From the NCBI RefSeq assembly GCF_030651995.1, contig NZ_JAUSBN010000035.1:124001-188000 (forward strand): DNA of 64,000 nucleotides, in the 5' to 3' direction. A model generated the notes under the pieces. The model saw only the letters and a list, made by a program, of their open reading frames with translations, ran no database searches and was not told the origin of the DNA. This stretch comes from Reyranella sp. (GTDB lineage Bacteria > Pseudomonadota > Alphaproteobacteria > Reyranellales > Reyranellaceae). A program made the translations under genes and the position numbers. Of this stretch, positions 1-9,816 are shown in pieces (the stretch's first letter is position 1; the number at the start of each line of letters is the position of its first letter).

Positions 1-1532
1 ACCGGCCCGCTGAACAGCTGGGTTGCCTTGTAGACCGAACGGACCGGCGCGATGTGGTCTTCCTTGCCGGCCTGGATGTAGACCGGAATCCGGATGTTGC
101 GCAGGTCGATCGGCACATTGTCGAGAACGATGCCGCCCGGCTGACTGAGCAGGTTCTTCTGGTACATGTTGCGCAGGTAATAGCTGTGCATGGCCGCCGG
201 CATGCGCGTGGCGTCGGCGTTCCAGAACAGGAGATCGAAGGGGAAGGGGTCCTTGCCCATCAGGTAGTTGTTCACGACGAACGACCAGATGAGATCGTTG
301 GCGCGCAGCATGTTGAAGGTCGTCGCCATCTCGCTGCCTTCGAGATAGCCCTTCTTGCCCATCATCTCCTCGACGCTGGCGAGCTGGTCCTCGTCGATGA
401 ACACGCCCAGTTCGCCGGGCTCGCTGAAGTCGACCTGCGCGGTGAAGAAGGTGCAGGCCACGATGCGGTCATCGTTGCGGGCGGCCATGTAGGCCAGCGT
501 CGCGGCCATCAGCGTGCCGCCGATGCAATAGCCGATCGCCGACGCCTTGCGCTGCCCGGTCGCCTTCTCGATGGCGTCGAGCGCAGCAAGCGGACCCTGG
601 TTCATGTAATCCTCGAACACCATCTTCGAGAGACGCTCGTCGGGGTTGACCCAGGAGACGACGAACACCGTGTAGCCCTGCTCGGTCGCCCACTTGATGA
701 ACGAGTTCTCGGGCTTGAGATCGAGGATGTAGAACTTGTTGATCCACGGCGGCACGATCAGAAGCGGAACCTCGTAGACCTCTTCGGTCGACGGCGCGTA
801 CTGGATGAGCTGCATGATGTCGTTCTGGTAGACGACCTTGCCGGGCGTCGTGGCGACGTTTCCGCCGACCTTGAAGGCATCCATGTCGGTCTGGCGGATG
901 AGGAGGTTGCCTTTGCCACGCTCCAGGTCTCCCAGGAGGTTCTGAAGGCCCTTCAGCAGGTTCTCGCCCTTGGACTCGACAGTGGCTTTCACCACCTGCG
1001 GGTTGGTCATGGCGAAGTTGGACGGCGACACCGCGTCGATGAACTGGCGCGTATAGAAGTCGACCTTGCGGGCGGTCTTGTCGTCGACGCCTTCGACCTC
1101 CTTGATGGTGCCCTGCAGCCACCGCGCCGTCAGCAGGTAGGACTGCTTCAGATAGTCGAAGACGACCTCGTCCTTCCAGGCCGGGTCGTTGAAGCGCTTG
1201 TCGCCGCGGGCGGGCTCGGCCACGGGCTCGACCGTCTGGCCCATCATGCGCTGGGCCGTGACCTGCCAGAGCTTCATGTACTGCTGCCACAACTCGACCT
1301 GGGCCTGCACCAGCCGGTTCGGATCGGCCAGCATCTTGGCCGTGAAGTCCATGAAGGTCTGGGTGAGGTGAAGCGGGTCGGCCGACTGCTGACCATCGGC
1401 CTGATAGCGTTGGGAAAAGTCCTGCAGCAGCTTCTGGCTGCGCGTCGCGATGTCCTTGAAGGCCTCCTGGAGCTTCTCGGACTCCTCCGGAGAGAGACCG
1501 CCAAGGGCTGCGGGGGCAGGACTATCGGACAT
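1..1532 (-). CDS. phaC: Class I poly(3-hydroxyalkanoate) synthase, 3' end cut by window edge
   Basis: Polymerises (R)-3-hydroxyacyl-CoA into storage polyester on granules in the cytoplasm. The frame opens at ATG 1532 (MSDSPAPAALGG) and is still open at base 1, giving about 510 of the usual 580-600 residues. The N-terminal domain has the class I hallmark FNDPAWKD followed by DYLKQSYLLT. The lipase-like box GYCIGGT places the nucleophilic Cys near residue 336, coded around 525-527. The last visible residues (EDHIAPVRSVYKATQLFSGP) match the segment that carries the catalytic Asp in this family. The C-terminal catalytic His lies outside the window. Long open frames on the opposite strand here are high-GC shadows. 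The family call is very secure; substrate chain-length preference cannot be read. Confidence 0.95.
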   Translation of the reverse strand, partial: MSDSPAPAALGGLSPEESEKLQEAFKDIATRSQKLLQDFSQRYQADGQQSADPLHLTQTFMDFTAKMLADPNRLVQAQVELWQQYMKLWQVTAQRMMGQTVEPVAEPARGDKRFNDPAWKDEVVFDYLKQSYLLTARWLQGTIKEVEGVDDKTARKVDFYTRQFIDAVSPSNFAMTNPQVVKATVESKGENLLKGLQNLLGDLERGKGNLLIRQTDMDAFKVGGNVATTPGKVVYQNDIMQLIQYAPSTEEVYEVPLLIVPPWINKFYILDLKPENSFIKWATEQGYTVFVVSWVNPDERLSKMVFEDYMNQGPLAALDAIEKATGQRKASAIGYCIGGTLMAATLAYMAARNDDRIVACTFFTAQVDFSEPGELGVFIDEDQLASVEEMMGKKGYLEGSEMATTFNMLRANDLIWSFVVNNYLMGKDPFPFDLLFWNADATRMPAAMHSYYLRNMYQKNLLSQPGGIVLDNVPIDLRNIRIPVYIQAGKEDHIAPVRSVYKATQLFSGP

Positions 1533-1720
1533 GCGTTTCCCCTTCCGAATCATTGCCTTTGTGGCGTTTCTTGCGGTAAATTCAACGCCCCGGTACCATA
1601 GCTAGTGACGACCCGGGCCGCCACCTGCCTTTCATAGGTAGGCTGCGACAACTGACGGGTCAAATTTCCTCTCGGTCTCCGCTAAACAGGCGGAAATCGT
1701 GTTTCAAGCGTACACAGCGG

Positions 1721-2989
1721 GTGATGACGATGCAGCGACACCAGGACACGAATGGCAGCGGCCGCTGGCTCGGCCTGCTCGGCGTGTCTGCGCTCGCCCT
1801 TCTGGTCGGCTGCGACTGGATCGATGGCAGTTCGGCGCCCATCGGCCCGCCGCCGCGGCCCGGCGCGGAGAAGGGCATCCAGCCGTCCGCCAGTATTCCG
1901 CCGGGGCCCGTCAATCCGCAGTATGATGCCGGTGTGATCGGCGGCGACGACCGCGCCGCGCCGGCCATCGGGTCCGTCATCCCTCCCAAGGGTGGCCAGA
2001 AGGCGCAGCGCGAGGCCATCGAGAAGGAACAGGCGGAGCGCGACCGCAAGGATCGCGAAGCACGCCTCGAGCGGGAAGCCGCCGAAAAGGAAGAGAAGGC
2101 GAGGGAAAACCAGGAGGGGACGACTCCCGCGGTCGCCCCCGTCGGTGCGCCGCCGCCGGGTGCCGGAACGATCACGTCTGATCAGACGCCGGTGTCCGCT
2201 CCGGTCCCGCCACCGGCTCCCGTGACCAGCGCCCCCGTGGCGCCGCCGTCTGCGGCACCTGACCCGGCAGCGGCGCCGGCACCCGTCCCGGTGCCGGCCA
2301 CACCCACACCTTCAGGCGATCCGAACAGGGCTTTCACGCCGCCGTCGGGTTGGACCCCGCCAGGGGCACCGGAGGGTTCCGTAACGACCGGGGCACCGCC
2401 GGCAAATCCTGAGTCCGCGCCTCCTGCAACGGCTCCGCAGCCTGCGCCGCCGGCGGACCCCAACAAGGCCTTCGCGCCGCAGCCGGGCTGGGCACCGCCG
2501 GGTCTCGACGTCGGCTCAGTCATGACGCTTGCGCCGTTGACGGTCGCGTTCACGGAACCCGCCGACGATGCATGCGCGGATCCGACGCCGGTCAAGGGCA
2601 ACATCGCCAAGGCGCAGTCTGGAGAAGTGCCCTTCAGCGCCCTGAAGTCGCCGCCGTTCGACGGGTCGCTGCAGGTCGCGGTGATCCAGTTCGGACCGTC
2701 CTCGACAGGCCTGGACGGCGTGGACTCTGCGGTGCTTGCGCGCGTGGCGGAGATCCAGCGCGACAATGGCGGCATCGTCCGCATCGTGGCCCACGCCGCG
2801 CAGGACCGGGACAACCTCGATGTCTCGCGCCGTCGCGCACTGGCGATCGCCCAGGAATTGCGCCGGCTCGGCGTGCCGACCAGCCAGATGGTCGCGGAAA
2901 CGGCTTCCGACGGGGAGCCGATCTACCAGACCAGTACCGCCCGCGGCCTCGCCGCCAACCGGCGCGTCGAAGTCTTCATGGACTTCTAG
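1721..2989 (+). CDS. OmpA-family lipoprotein with proline-rich linker
   Basis: Probable outer-membrane lipoprotein that anchors to peptidoglycan. A hydrophobic signal segment ends in the lipobox LVGC (Cys31). A charged, probably coiled stretch follows (about 95-130, rich in E, K and R), then a long Pro/Ala linker (135-275). The C-terminal OmpA-like domain (about 310-422) contains NLDVSRRRALAIAQELRRLGV and ends in NRRVEVFMDF, as in the family. The linker holds an internal duplication: D200-P226 and D246-P272 share the pattern DPN(R/K)AF-P--GW-PPG---GSV-T-AP. The start could be GTG 1721, ATG 1724 or ATG 1730; no strong ribosome site decides it. It lies divergent from phaC, with a 188-base gap showing nothing recognisable. 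Confidence 0.8.
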   Translation: MMTMQRHQDTNGSGRWLGLLGVSALALLVGCDWIDGSSAPIGPPPRPGAEKGIQPSASIPPGPVNPQYDAGVIGGDDRAAPAIGSVIPPKGGQKAQREAIEKEQAERDRKDREARLEREAAEKEEKARENQEGTTPAVAPVGAPPPGAGTITSDQTPVSAPVPPPAPVTSAPVAPPSAAPDPAAAPAPVPVPATPTPSGDPNRAFTPPSGWTPPGAPEGSVTTGAPPANPESAPPATAPQPAPPADPNKAFAPQPGWAPPGLDVGSVMTLAPLTVAFTEPADDACADPTPVKGNIAKAQSGEVPFSALKSPPFDGSLQVAVIQFGPSSTGLDGVDSAVLARVAEIQRDNGGIVRIVAHAAQDRDNLDVSRRRALAIAQELRRLGVPTSQMVAETASDGEPIYQTSTARGLAANRRVEVFMDF

Positions 2990-3008
2990 GCGTCGAAGGA
3001 AGAACGAC

Positions 3009-4265
<1,257 letters not shown>

Positions 4266-4290
4266 CCCCATCCTGTCGTATCAGGCGCCC

Positions 4291-5583
4291 ATGAATTCTC
4301 CTCTCAGGATCGGCATCGCTGGCCTCGGCACCGTGGGTGCAGGCGTGGTGAAGCTGCTGGCCGAACATGGCCGGCTTCTCGCGTTGCGCGGCGGACGGCC
4401 CCTCAAGGTCGTCGCCGTCAGCGCCCGCAGCAAGGCAAAGAAACGCGATATCGACCTCACTGGCTTGCGCTGGGAGAAGGATCCGATGGCGCTGGCGACC
4501 GCACCCGACATCGACGTCGTCGTGGAGCTGATCGGCGGTTCGGGCGGCGTGGCGCGCCGGCTGGTCCAGAAGGCCCTGGCCTCGGGCAAGCACGTCGTGA
4601 CCGCCAACAAGGCCCTGCTGGCGCTTCACGGCGCGGAGCTCGCCGCGGCGGCTGAAAAGAAGCAGCGCATCCTCGCCTTCGAGGCGGCGGTGGCTGGCGG
4701 CATCCCGATCATCAAGGCGCTGCGCGAGGGCCTCGTCGGCAATCGCGTGAAGCGGCTCTACGGCATCCTCAACGGCACCTGCAATTACATCCTCACGACC
4801 ATGCGCGAGACCGGCCGCGACTTCGACGTCGTGCTGGCCGAGGCGCAGGCGGCGGGATACGCCGAGGCCGATCCCACGTTCGATGTCGACGGCATCGATG
4901 CCGCCCACAAGCTCGCGGTGCTGACCGGCGCGGCATTCGGCACACGGGTCGATTTCGCGGGCGTGCACGTGGAGGGCATCCGCCGCGTGACCTCGATGGA
5001 CATCCAGTTCGCCCAGGAACTTGGCTATCGCATCAAGCTGCTGGGCCTGGCGCGCGAGACGCGCCATGGCATCGAGCAGCGCGTGCACCCCTGCATGGTG
5101 TCGCTCGACACGCCGATCGCCCACATCGAGGGCGTGTTCAACGCCGTCGTCGTCGAGGGCGATTTCGTCGGCACGACGATGTTCCAGGGGCGTGGCGCGG
5201 GGCAGGGGCCGACCGCCTCGGCGGTCGTCGCCGACCTGGTCGACGTGGCGCGCGGACGGCACATGCCGGCCTTCGTGGTGCCGGCCGAAAAGCTTGCGAC
5301 CAAGAAGGCCTCGCCGATGGATCGCCATGTCGGCGCCTATTACATCCGCCTGATGGTGCAGGACCGGCCGGGCGTGATCGCCGCCGTGTCCGGGGCGCTG
5401 GCCAAGGAACGTATCTCTCTCGAATCGATGCTGCAGCGCGGACGCTCGGAGTCGGGCGAGGTGCCGGTGGTGCTGACCACCCACGAGACCGAGGAGGCTG
5501 CGATGCGGCGTGCTCTGGCGCGCATCGCCAGGCTCGGCGCCGTCGCCGAGGAGCCGTGCGTAATCAGGATCGAGGCGTTCTAG
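4291..5583 (+). CDS. hom: Homoserine dehydrogenase
   Basis: Reduces aspartate semialdehyde to homoserine with NAD(P)H, the branch to threonine and methionine. The 430-residue protein has a Rossmann nucleotide site GLGTVG (11-16), the catalytic-domain signature NGTCNYIL, and the segment AQAAGYAEADPTFDVDG characteristic of the family. A C-terminal ACT domain starts near residue 350 (YIRLMVQDRPGVIAAVSGAL), which usually gives feedback control by threonine. The length is that of stand-alone alphaproteobacterial enzymes. It sits between the aminotransferase and glpX on the same strand and is probably co-transcribed with both. Confidence 0.96.
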   Translation: MNSPLRIGIAGLGTVGAGVVKLLAEHGRLLALRGGRPLKVVAVSARSKAKKRDIDLTGLRWEKDPMALATAPDIDVVVELIGGSGGVARRLVQKALASGKHVVTANKALLALHGAELAAAAEKKQRILAFEAAVAGGIPIIKALREGLVGNRVKRLYGILNGTCNYILTTMRETGRDFDVVLAEAQAAGYAEADPTFDVDGIDAAHKLAVLTGAAFGTRVDFAGVHVEGIRRVTSMDIQFAQELGYRIKLLGLARETRHGIEQRVHPCMVSLDTPIAHIEGVFNAVVVEGDFVGTTMFQGRGAGQGPTASAVVADLVDVARGRHMPAFVVPAEKLATKKASPMDRHVGAYYIRLMVQDRPGVIAAVSGALAKERISLESMLQRGRSESGEVPVVLTTHETEEAAMRRALARIARLGAVAEEPCVIRIEAF

Positions 5584-5613
5584 AGGGTGCCGGGAGGCGC
5601 CACGGAGGGAATG

Positions 5614-6609
5614 ATGGCCGATAAGAAAGAACAGACCGGTAATATGGACCGCAACCTCGCCCTGGAAGCAGTGCGGGTAACCGAAGCGGCGGCGCTCGCG
5701 GCCTCGAAGCTGATGGGCCGGGGCGACGAGAAGATGGCCGACCAGGCCGCCGTCGATGCCATGCGCACCACGCTCAACTCGCTGGCCATCGAAGGCACGG
5801 TGGTGATCGGCGAAGGCGAGCGCGACGAGGCACCCATGCTCTACATCGGCGAGAAGGTGGGCAGTGGCGGTCCGAAGATCGACATCGCCCTGGATCCGCT
5901 CGAAGGCACGACCATCACCGCCAAGGGCCTGCCCAATTCGCTCGCCGTCATGGCGATGGCCGAGCATGGCGGGTTCCTCAACGCGCCCGACGTCTACATG
6001 GACAAGATCGCCGTCGGCGGCGGCCTGCCCGAGGGCATCGTCGATCTCGACAAGAGCGTGTCGCAAAATCTGAACGACCTCGCCAAGGTCAAGCAGGTCG
6101 ACGTCAACGACCTCGTGGTCTGCATCCTCGACCGGCCGCGCCATTCCGAACTCATTGCCAAGGTCCGCGAGGCGGGCGCCCGCATCATGCTGATCGGCGA
6201 CGGCGACGTATCGGGCGTGATCGCCACCTCGACCGGCGATTCCGGTATCGACATCTACATGGGCTCGGGCGGCGCGCCGGAAGGCGTGCTGGCGGCGGCG
6301 GCGCTGCGCGCCATCGGCGGCCAGATCCAGGGCCGGCTGTTGTTCCGCAACGACGACGAGAAGGCCCGCGCCAAGAAGTGGGGCATCACCGACCTCAACC
6401 GCAAGTACTCGATGACCGACATGGCCAAGGGCGACGTGATGTTCGCGGCCACGGGCGTCACCTCGGGGTCGATGCTGAAGGGCGTGCGCCGCTTCCACGA
6501 CGGCGCCGAGACGCACTCGATCGTCATGCGCTCCAAGACCGGCACCGTGCGCTGGGTTTCGGCGCGCCACAATTACTCGGTGAAATCCGGCCTGCCGAGC
6601 TGGGCGTAA
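5614..6609 (+). CDS. glpX: Class II fructose-1,6-bisphosphatase
   Basis: Hydrolyses fructose 1,6-bisphosphate to fructose 6-phosphate in gluconeogenesis, and in the Calvin cycle of some relatives. The 331-residue protein begins DRNLALEAVRVTEAAALAA and carries the metal and phosphate motifs GEGERDEAPML and LDPLEGT, as in E. coli GlpX. I place the start at ATG 5614 (MADKKEQ) because GGAGG at 5604-5608 is spaced better for it than for ATG 5611. An in-frame GTG at 5587 lies too close to the hom stop to be convincing. Same operon direction as hom; recJ follows after 61 bases. Confidence 0.95.
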   Translation: MADKKEQTGNMDRNLALEAVRVTEAAALAASKLMGRGDEKMADQAAVDAMRTTLNSLAIEGTVVIGEGERDEAPMLYIGEKVGSGGPKIDIALDPLEGTTITAKGLPNSLAVMAMAEHGGFLNAPDVYMDKIAVGGGLPEGIVDLDKSVSQNLNDLAKVKQVDVNDLVVCILDRPRHSELIAKVREAGARIMLIGDGDVSGVIATSTGDSGIDIYMGSGGAPEGVLAAAALRAIGGQIQGRLLFRNDDEKARAKKWGITDLNRKYSMTDMAKGDVMFAATGVTSGSMLKGVRRFHDGAETHSIVMRSKTGTVRWVSARHNYSVKSGLPSWA

Positions 6610-6670
6610 GCCCGGCTCCGTCGGCCGACGACCGGCGCGTGTCCACCGCGCCTTGGGTTAGGGTGGCCGC

Positions 6671-8491
6671 ATGTCCGACGTTTCAAGAATCGAGCGCCCG
6701 GCCTTTCTGGGCGTCGAGCGCTCGCTGACGGGAAAGCGCTGGGCCACGCGGCTCGGCGATGAGCGCCAGGCTCTGGCCATCGCGCAGCGTCACGGGCTGC
6801 CCGACGCGATCTGCCGCCTGCTGGCGGCGCGCGACGTCGCCCTCGACGCGGTCGGCGATTTCCTCGAGCCGACCTTGCGCCGGTTCCTGCCCGACCCGTC
6901 GCACCTCAAGGACATGGACGCGGCGGTCGACCGCCTGGTGCACGCCGTGCAGACGGGCGAGCGCATCGTCGTGTTCGGCGACTATGACGTCGACGGCGCC
7001 ACCTCGTCGGCGCTGCTGCTGCGGTTCTTCCGCGCCGTCGGCGGCGATATCGGCGTCTACATCCCGGACCGCCGCAAGGAGGGCTATGGCCCGAATGCCC
7101 CGGCGCTGCTGAAGATCCGGGAGGAGGGCGCCCGGGTCGTCGTCACGGTCGATTGCGGCATCACGGCCTTCGAGCCGCTGGCCGAGGCCAAGCGCGCCGG
7201 CCTCGACCTGATCGTGATCGACCACCACATGGCCGAGATCGCGCTGCCCGAGGCGGTCGCCGTGGTCGATCCCAACCGGCTGGACGACGAGAGCCCGCAC
7301 AAGCATCTCGCCGCCGTCGGCGTCGCGTTTCTCCTCGCCGTCGGCGTCAACCGCGCGCTGCGCGAGGCCGGCTGGTACGGCGCGTCGCGGCCGGAGCCCG
7401 ACCTGCGGCAGTGGCTGGATCTCGTGGCGCTGGGGACCGTGTGCGACGTCGTCCCGTTGCTGGGCGTCAATCGTGCCCTGGTGAAGGCCGGCCTCCAGGT
7501 GATGGCGCAGCGCCGCAATGCCGGGCTCACGGCGCTCGCCGACGTGGCGCGTCTCAAGGAGGCCCCGGAGGCCTATCACCTGGGGTTCCTGCTGGGACCG
7601 CGGGTCAATGCCGGTGGCCGCGTCGGCCAGGCCGATCTCGGCGCGCGACTCCTCTCCAGCGACGATCCGCACGAGGTCGGCGCGCTGGCCGTCCGGCTCG
7701 ACGAGTTCAACGCCGAGCGCCGCGCCATCGAACGCGAGGTCCTCGACCAGGCGATCACGCGGATCGAAGGCCTGTACGGGCCGGACGCCAGGAGCCTGCC
7801 GTCGGCGCTGCTGGTCGAGAGCGAGGGCTGGCATGTCGGCGTGATCGGCATCGTGGCCAGCCGCCTGGTCGAGCGCTACGCGCGGCCGGTCTTCGTCATC
7901 GGCATGGACGGTGCGCTGGGCAAGGGGTCGGGCCGGTCGGTGCGCGGCGTCGATCTGGGCGCGGCCGTGATCGCGGCGCGACAGGCCGGGTTGCTGGTCA
8001 ATGGCGGCGGCCACGCCATGGCGGCTGGCCTCACCGTGGCGCGTGATTCGCTGCCTGAACTGACGCGCTTCCTCGACGAGCGGATCGCGCCCCAGTTGGG
8101 TGCCGCGCCACCGGTCCGCGAACTGGGGATCGACGCTGCCCTGGGGCCGGCGGCCGCCACCGCGGAGCTGGTGTCGATGATCGAGCGTGCCGGGCCCTTC
8201 GGGGCCGGCAATGCGCAGCCCCGCTTCGCCCTCACCGGCGTCCGCGTGAGCTATGCCAAGCCGGTGGGCGAGGGCCATGTCCGCTGCACCCTGGTGGGGA
8301 CCGAGCGCGGCCGGGTCGAGGCCATCGCCTTCCGGGCCGACCAGAGCGCCCTGGGGCCTGCCCTGATGGATTCCGCGCGGCCCGTGCTGCATGTCGCCGG
8401 ATCGCTCAAAATCGACCGTTTCGGTGGCCGCGAGACGGTTCGCCTGCAGATCGACGACGCCGCCACCACCGCAGGCTCTGTGCTCGCTTGA
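6671..8491 (+). CDS. recJ: Single-stranded-DNA-specific exonuclease RecJ
   Basis: 5'-3' single-strand DNA exonuclease of the DHH family, used in RecF-pathway recombination and mismatch repair. The 606 residues contain motif I DYDVDG (D104, D106, D108) and the namesake DHH (184-186, in VIDHHMAE), which bind the two metal ions. The DHHA1 region has GRSVRGVDLG and NGGGHAMAAGL. The C-terminal OB-like domain follows (PRFALTGVRV). Length and motif order are normal for RecJ. It is the last gene of the rightward aminotransferase-hom-glpX-recJ set and is followed 42 bases later by tRNA-Glu. Confidence 0.96.
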   Translation: MSDVSRIERPAFLGVERSLTGKRWATRLGDERQALAIAQRHGLPDAICRLLAARDVALDAVGDFLEPTLRRFLPDPSHLKDMDAAVDRLVHAVQTGERIVVFGDYDVDGATSSALLLRFFRAVGGDIGVYIPDRRKEGYGPNAPALLKIREEGARVVVTVDCGITAFEPLAEAKRAGLDLIVIDHHMAEIALPEAVAVVDPNRLDDESPHKHLAAVGVAFLLAVGVNRALREAGWYGASRPEPDLRQWLDLVALGTVCDVVPLLGVNRALVKAGLQVMAQRRNAGLTALADVARLKEAPEAYHLGFLLGPRVNAGGRVGQADLGARLLSSDDPHEVGALAVRLDEFNAERRAIEREVLDQAITRIEGLYGPDARSLPSALLVESEGWHVGVIGIVASRLVERYARPVFVIGMDGALGKGSGRSVRGVDLGAAVIAARQAGLLVNGGGHAMAAGLTVARDSLPELTRFLDERIAPQLGAAPPVRELGIDAALGPAAATAELVSMIERAGPFGAGNAQPRFALTGVRVSYAKPVGEGHVRCTLVGTERGRVEAIAFRADQSALGPALMDSARPVLHVAGSLKIDRFGGRETVRLQIDDAATTAGSVLA

Positions 8492-8533
8492 TTTCCGGCG
8501 TCCAAGCCGTTATCTCAGCCGCTCTTCGGCTTC

Positions 8534-8609
8534 GTTCCCTTCGTCTAGAGGCCTAGGACACTGCCCTTTCACGGCGGCGACACGGGTTCGAATCCCGTAG
8601 GGAACGCCA
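8534..8609 (+). tRNA. tRNA-Glu, anticodon UUC
   Basis: A complete 76-base cloverleaf. The acceptor strands 8534-8540 (GTTCCCT) and 8599-8605 (AGGGAAC) pair perfectly. The anticodon stem 8561-8565 / 8573-8577 encloses the loop CTTTCAC, with TTC at 8568-8570. The T arm reads CGGG-TTCGAAT-CCCG. A discriminator G and encoded CCA (8607-8609) end the gene. The D-arm sequence TCGTCTAGAGGCCTAGGACAC is typical of bacterial tRNA-Glu. The last 57 bases overlap, antisense, the 3' end of the acetate kinase frame on the other strand. Confidence 0.97.
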
Positions 8610-9800
8610 CTCCGAAGTTCTGTCTCGCAAAGCGGCTCGCGTGTAGCGGGCGATCATGCGTTGTTCGTCGGTCGGCACGACCCAGGCCGAGACGGCCGAT
8701 CCTTCCGCACTGATGCGACCCAGGCCGCCCGCGTTGAGGGCGGGATCGAGCGTCAGTCCCAGCCAGCCGCAACCGGCGGCGATTTCGGCCCGTGTGGCGG
8801 GATCGTGCTCGCCGATACCGGCCGTGAAGACGATGCCGTCGACGCCGCCCAGCGCGGCCGCCAACGATCCGATCTCGCGGACGATGCGGTAGACGAACAG
8901 GTCGATGGCCTCGCGCGCCTCCGGCGCGGCCGAGGCGCGGAGCGTGCGCATGTCGGACGAGATGCCCGAGACGCCCAGCAGGCCGGACTTGCGGTAGAGC
9001 AGGTCCTCGATGGCCTTCGCGTCGAAACCGCGCTCCTCCAGCAGGTACAGCAAGACGCCCGGATCGAGGGCGCCGGTGCGGGTCCCCATCATCAGCCCGT
9101 CGACCGCCGTGAAGCCCATGGTGCTGGCGACGCTCCGTCCGTCGCGGACGGCGCACAGGCTGGCGCCGTTGCCGAGATGTGCCACGATCAGCCGGGATCC
9201 GGCCAGAGCCGGCTCGATCTCCCGCAGGCGGCCCACGACATAGTCGTAGGACAGGCCGTGGAACCCGTAGCGCTTCACGCCCTCGGCGGTCAGCGCGCGC
9301 GGCAGGGCGAATTGCTGGGCCAGCGCCGGCTGGCTGCGATGGAAGGCGGTGTCGAAGCAGGCGATCTGCGGCAGGTCCGGGGCAGCTTCCAGGATCGCCG
9401 CGATGGGCGCGAGATTGTGCGGCTGGTGCAGCGGTGCCAGCGGCACGAGCTTCGCGAGTTCCGTCAGCACGGGTACGTCGACGCGGGTCGGCGCGGCATA
9501 GTCGGTGCCGCCGTGCACGACGCGATGGCCGAATGCCAGCACAGGCCGGCCCGCCAGCAGGTCGCGTCCCATCGCCATGATCTCGGCGGTGGCCGCGCGA
9601 TGATCGAGCCTGCTGTCCGGCCAATCCCGCGCGGCGACGACGGTGCTGTCCGCCGTGTGCATCCGCAGGCGAGGGCGGGTGCCGAGGCCTTCGACCTGGC
9701 CGTGGAAGAGTTCCGTGCCGTCGTCGTGGGCGTCGTAGAGGGCGAACTTGATGCTCGAGGAGCCGGCGTTGAGCACGGCAATGCACCCGGTCTTGTCCAT
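8553..9800 (-). CDS. ackA: Acetate/propionate kinase
   Basis: Transfers phosphate between acyl phosphate and ADP, yielding ATP plus acetate (or a short-chain acid). The ASKHA-fold signatures are NAGSSSIKFAL, GHRVVHGG, DTAFH, YGFHGLSYDYV, AHLGNGASL, MGTRTGALDPG and FTAGIGEH. ATG 9800 is preceded by a purine-rich site (GAGAGAGACGGG). The conserved part ends at VVPTDEQRMIARYTR. The frame then runs about 25 more residues, ending in RSLRDSNPCRRRERAVS, which is antisense to tRNA-Glu; the stop (TAG, 8553-8555) lies inside the tRNA gene. It is the last gene of the operon DUF3141-phosphate acyltransferase-fabI-ackA, 16 bases after fabI. An upstream FNR box suggests induction at low oxygen. Confidence 0.94.
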   Translation of the reverse strand: MDKTGCIAVLNAGSSSIKFALYDAHDDGTELFHGQVEGLGTRPRLRMHTADSTVVAARDWPDSRLDHRAATAEIMAMGRDLLAGRPVLAFGHRVVHGGTDYAAPTRVDVPVLTELAKLVPLAPLHQPHNLAPIAAILEAAPDLPQIACFDTAFHRSQPALAQQFALPRALTAEGVKRYGFHGLSYDYVVGRLREIEPALAGSRLIVAHLGNGASLCAVRDGRSVASTMGFTAVDGLMMGTRTGALDPGVLLYLLEERGFDAKAIEDLLYRKSGLLGVSGISSDMRTLRASAAPEAREAIDLFVYRIVREIGSLAAALGGVDGIVFTAGIGEHDPATRAEIAAGCGWLGLTLDPALNAGGLGRISAEGSAVSAWVVPTDEQRMIARYTRAALRDRTSEWRSLRDSNPCRRRERAVS

Positions 9801-9816
9801 GTCCCGTCTCTCTCGC

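Noticed and set aside
54..1601. 515-codon open frame on the plus strand
   Set aside because: It is antisense to phaC, whose translation shows the full set of family motifs. The plus frame gives a D/H/R/V-rich sequence typical of third-position G/C shadows.
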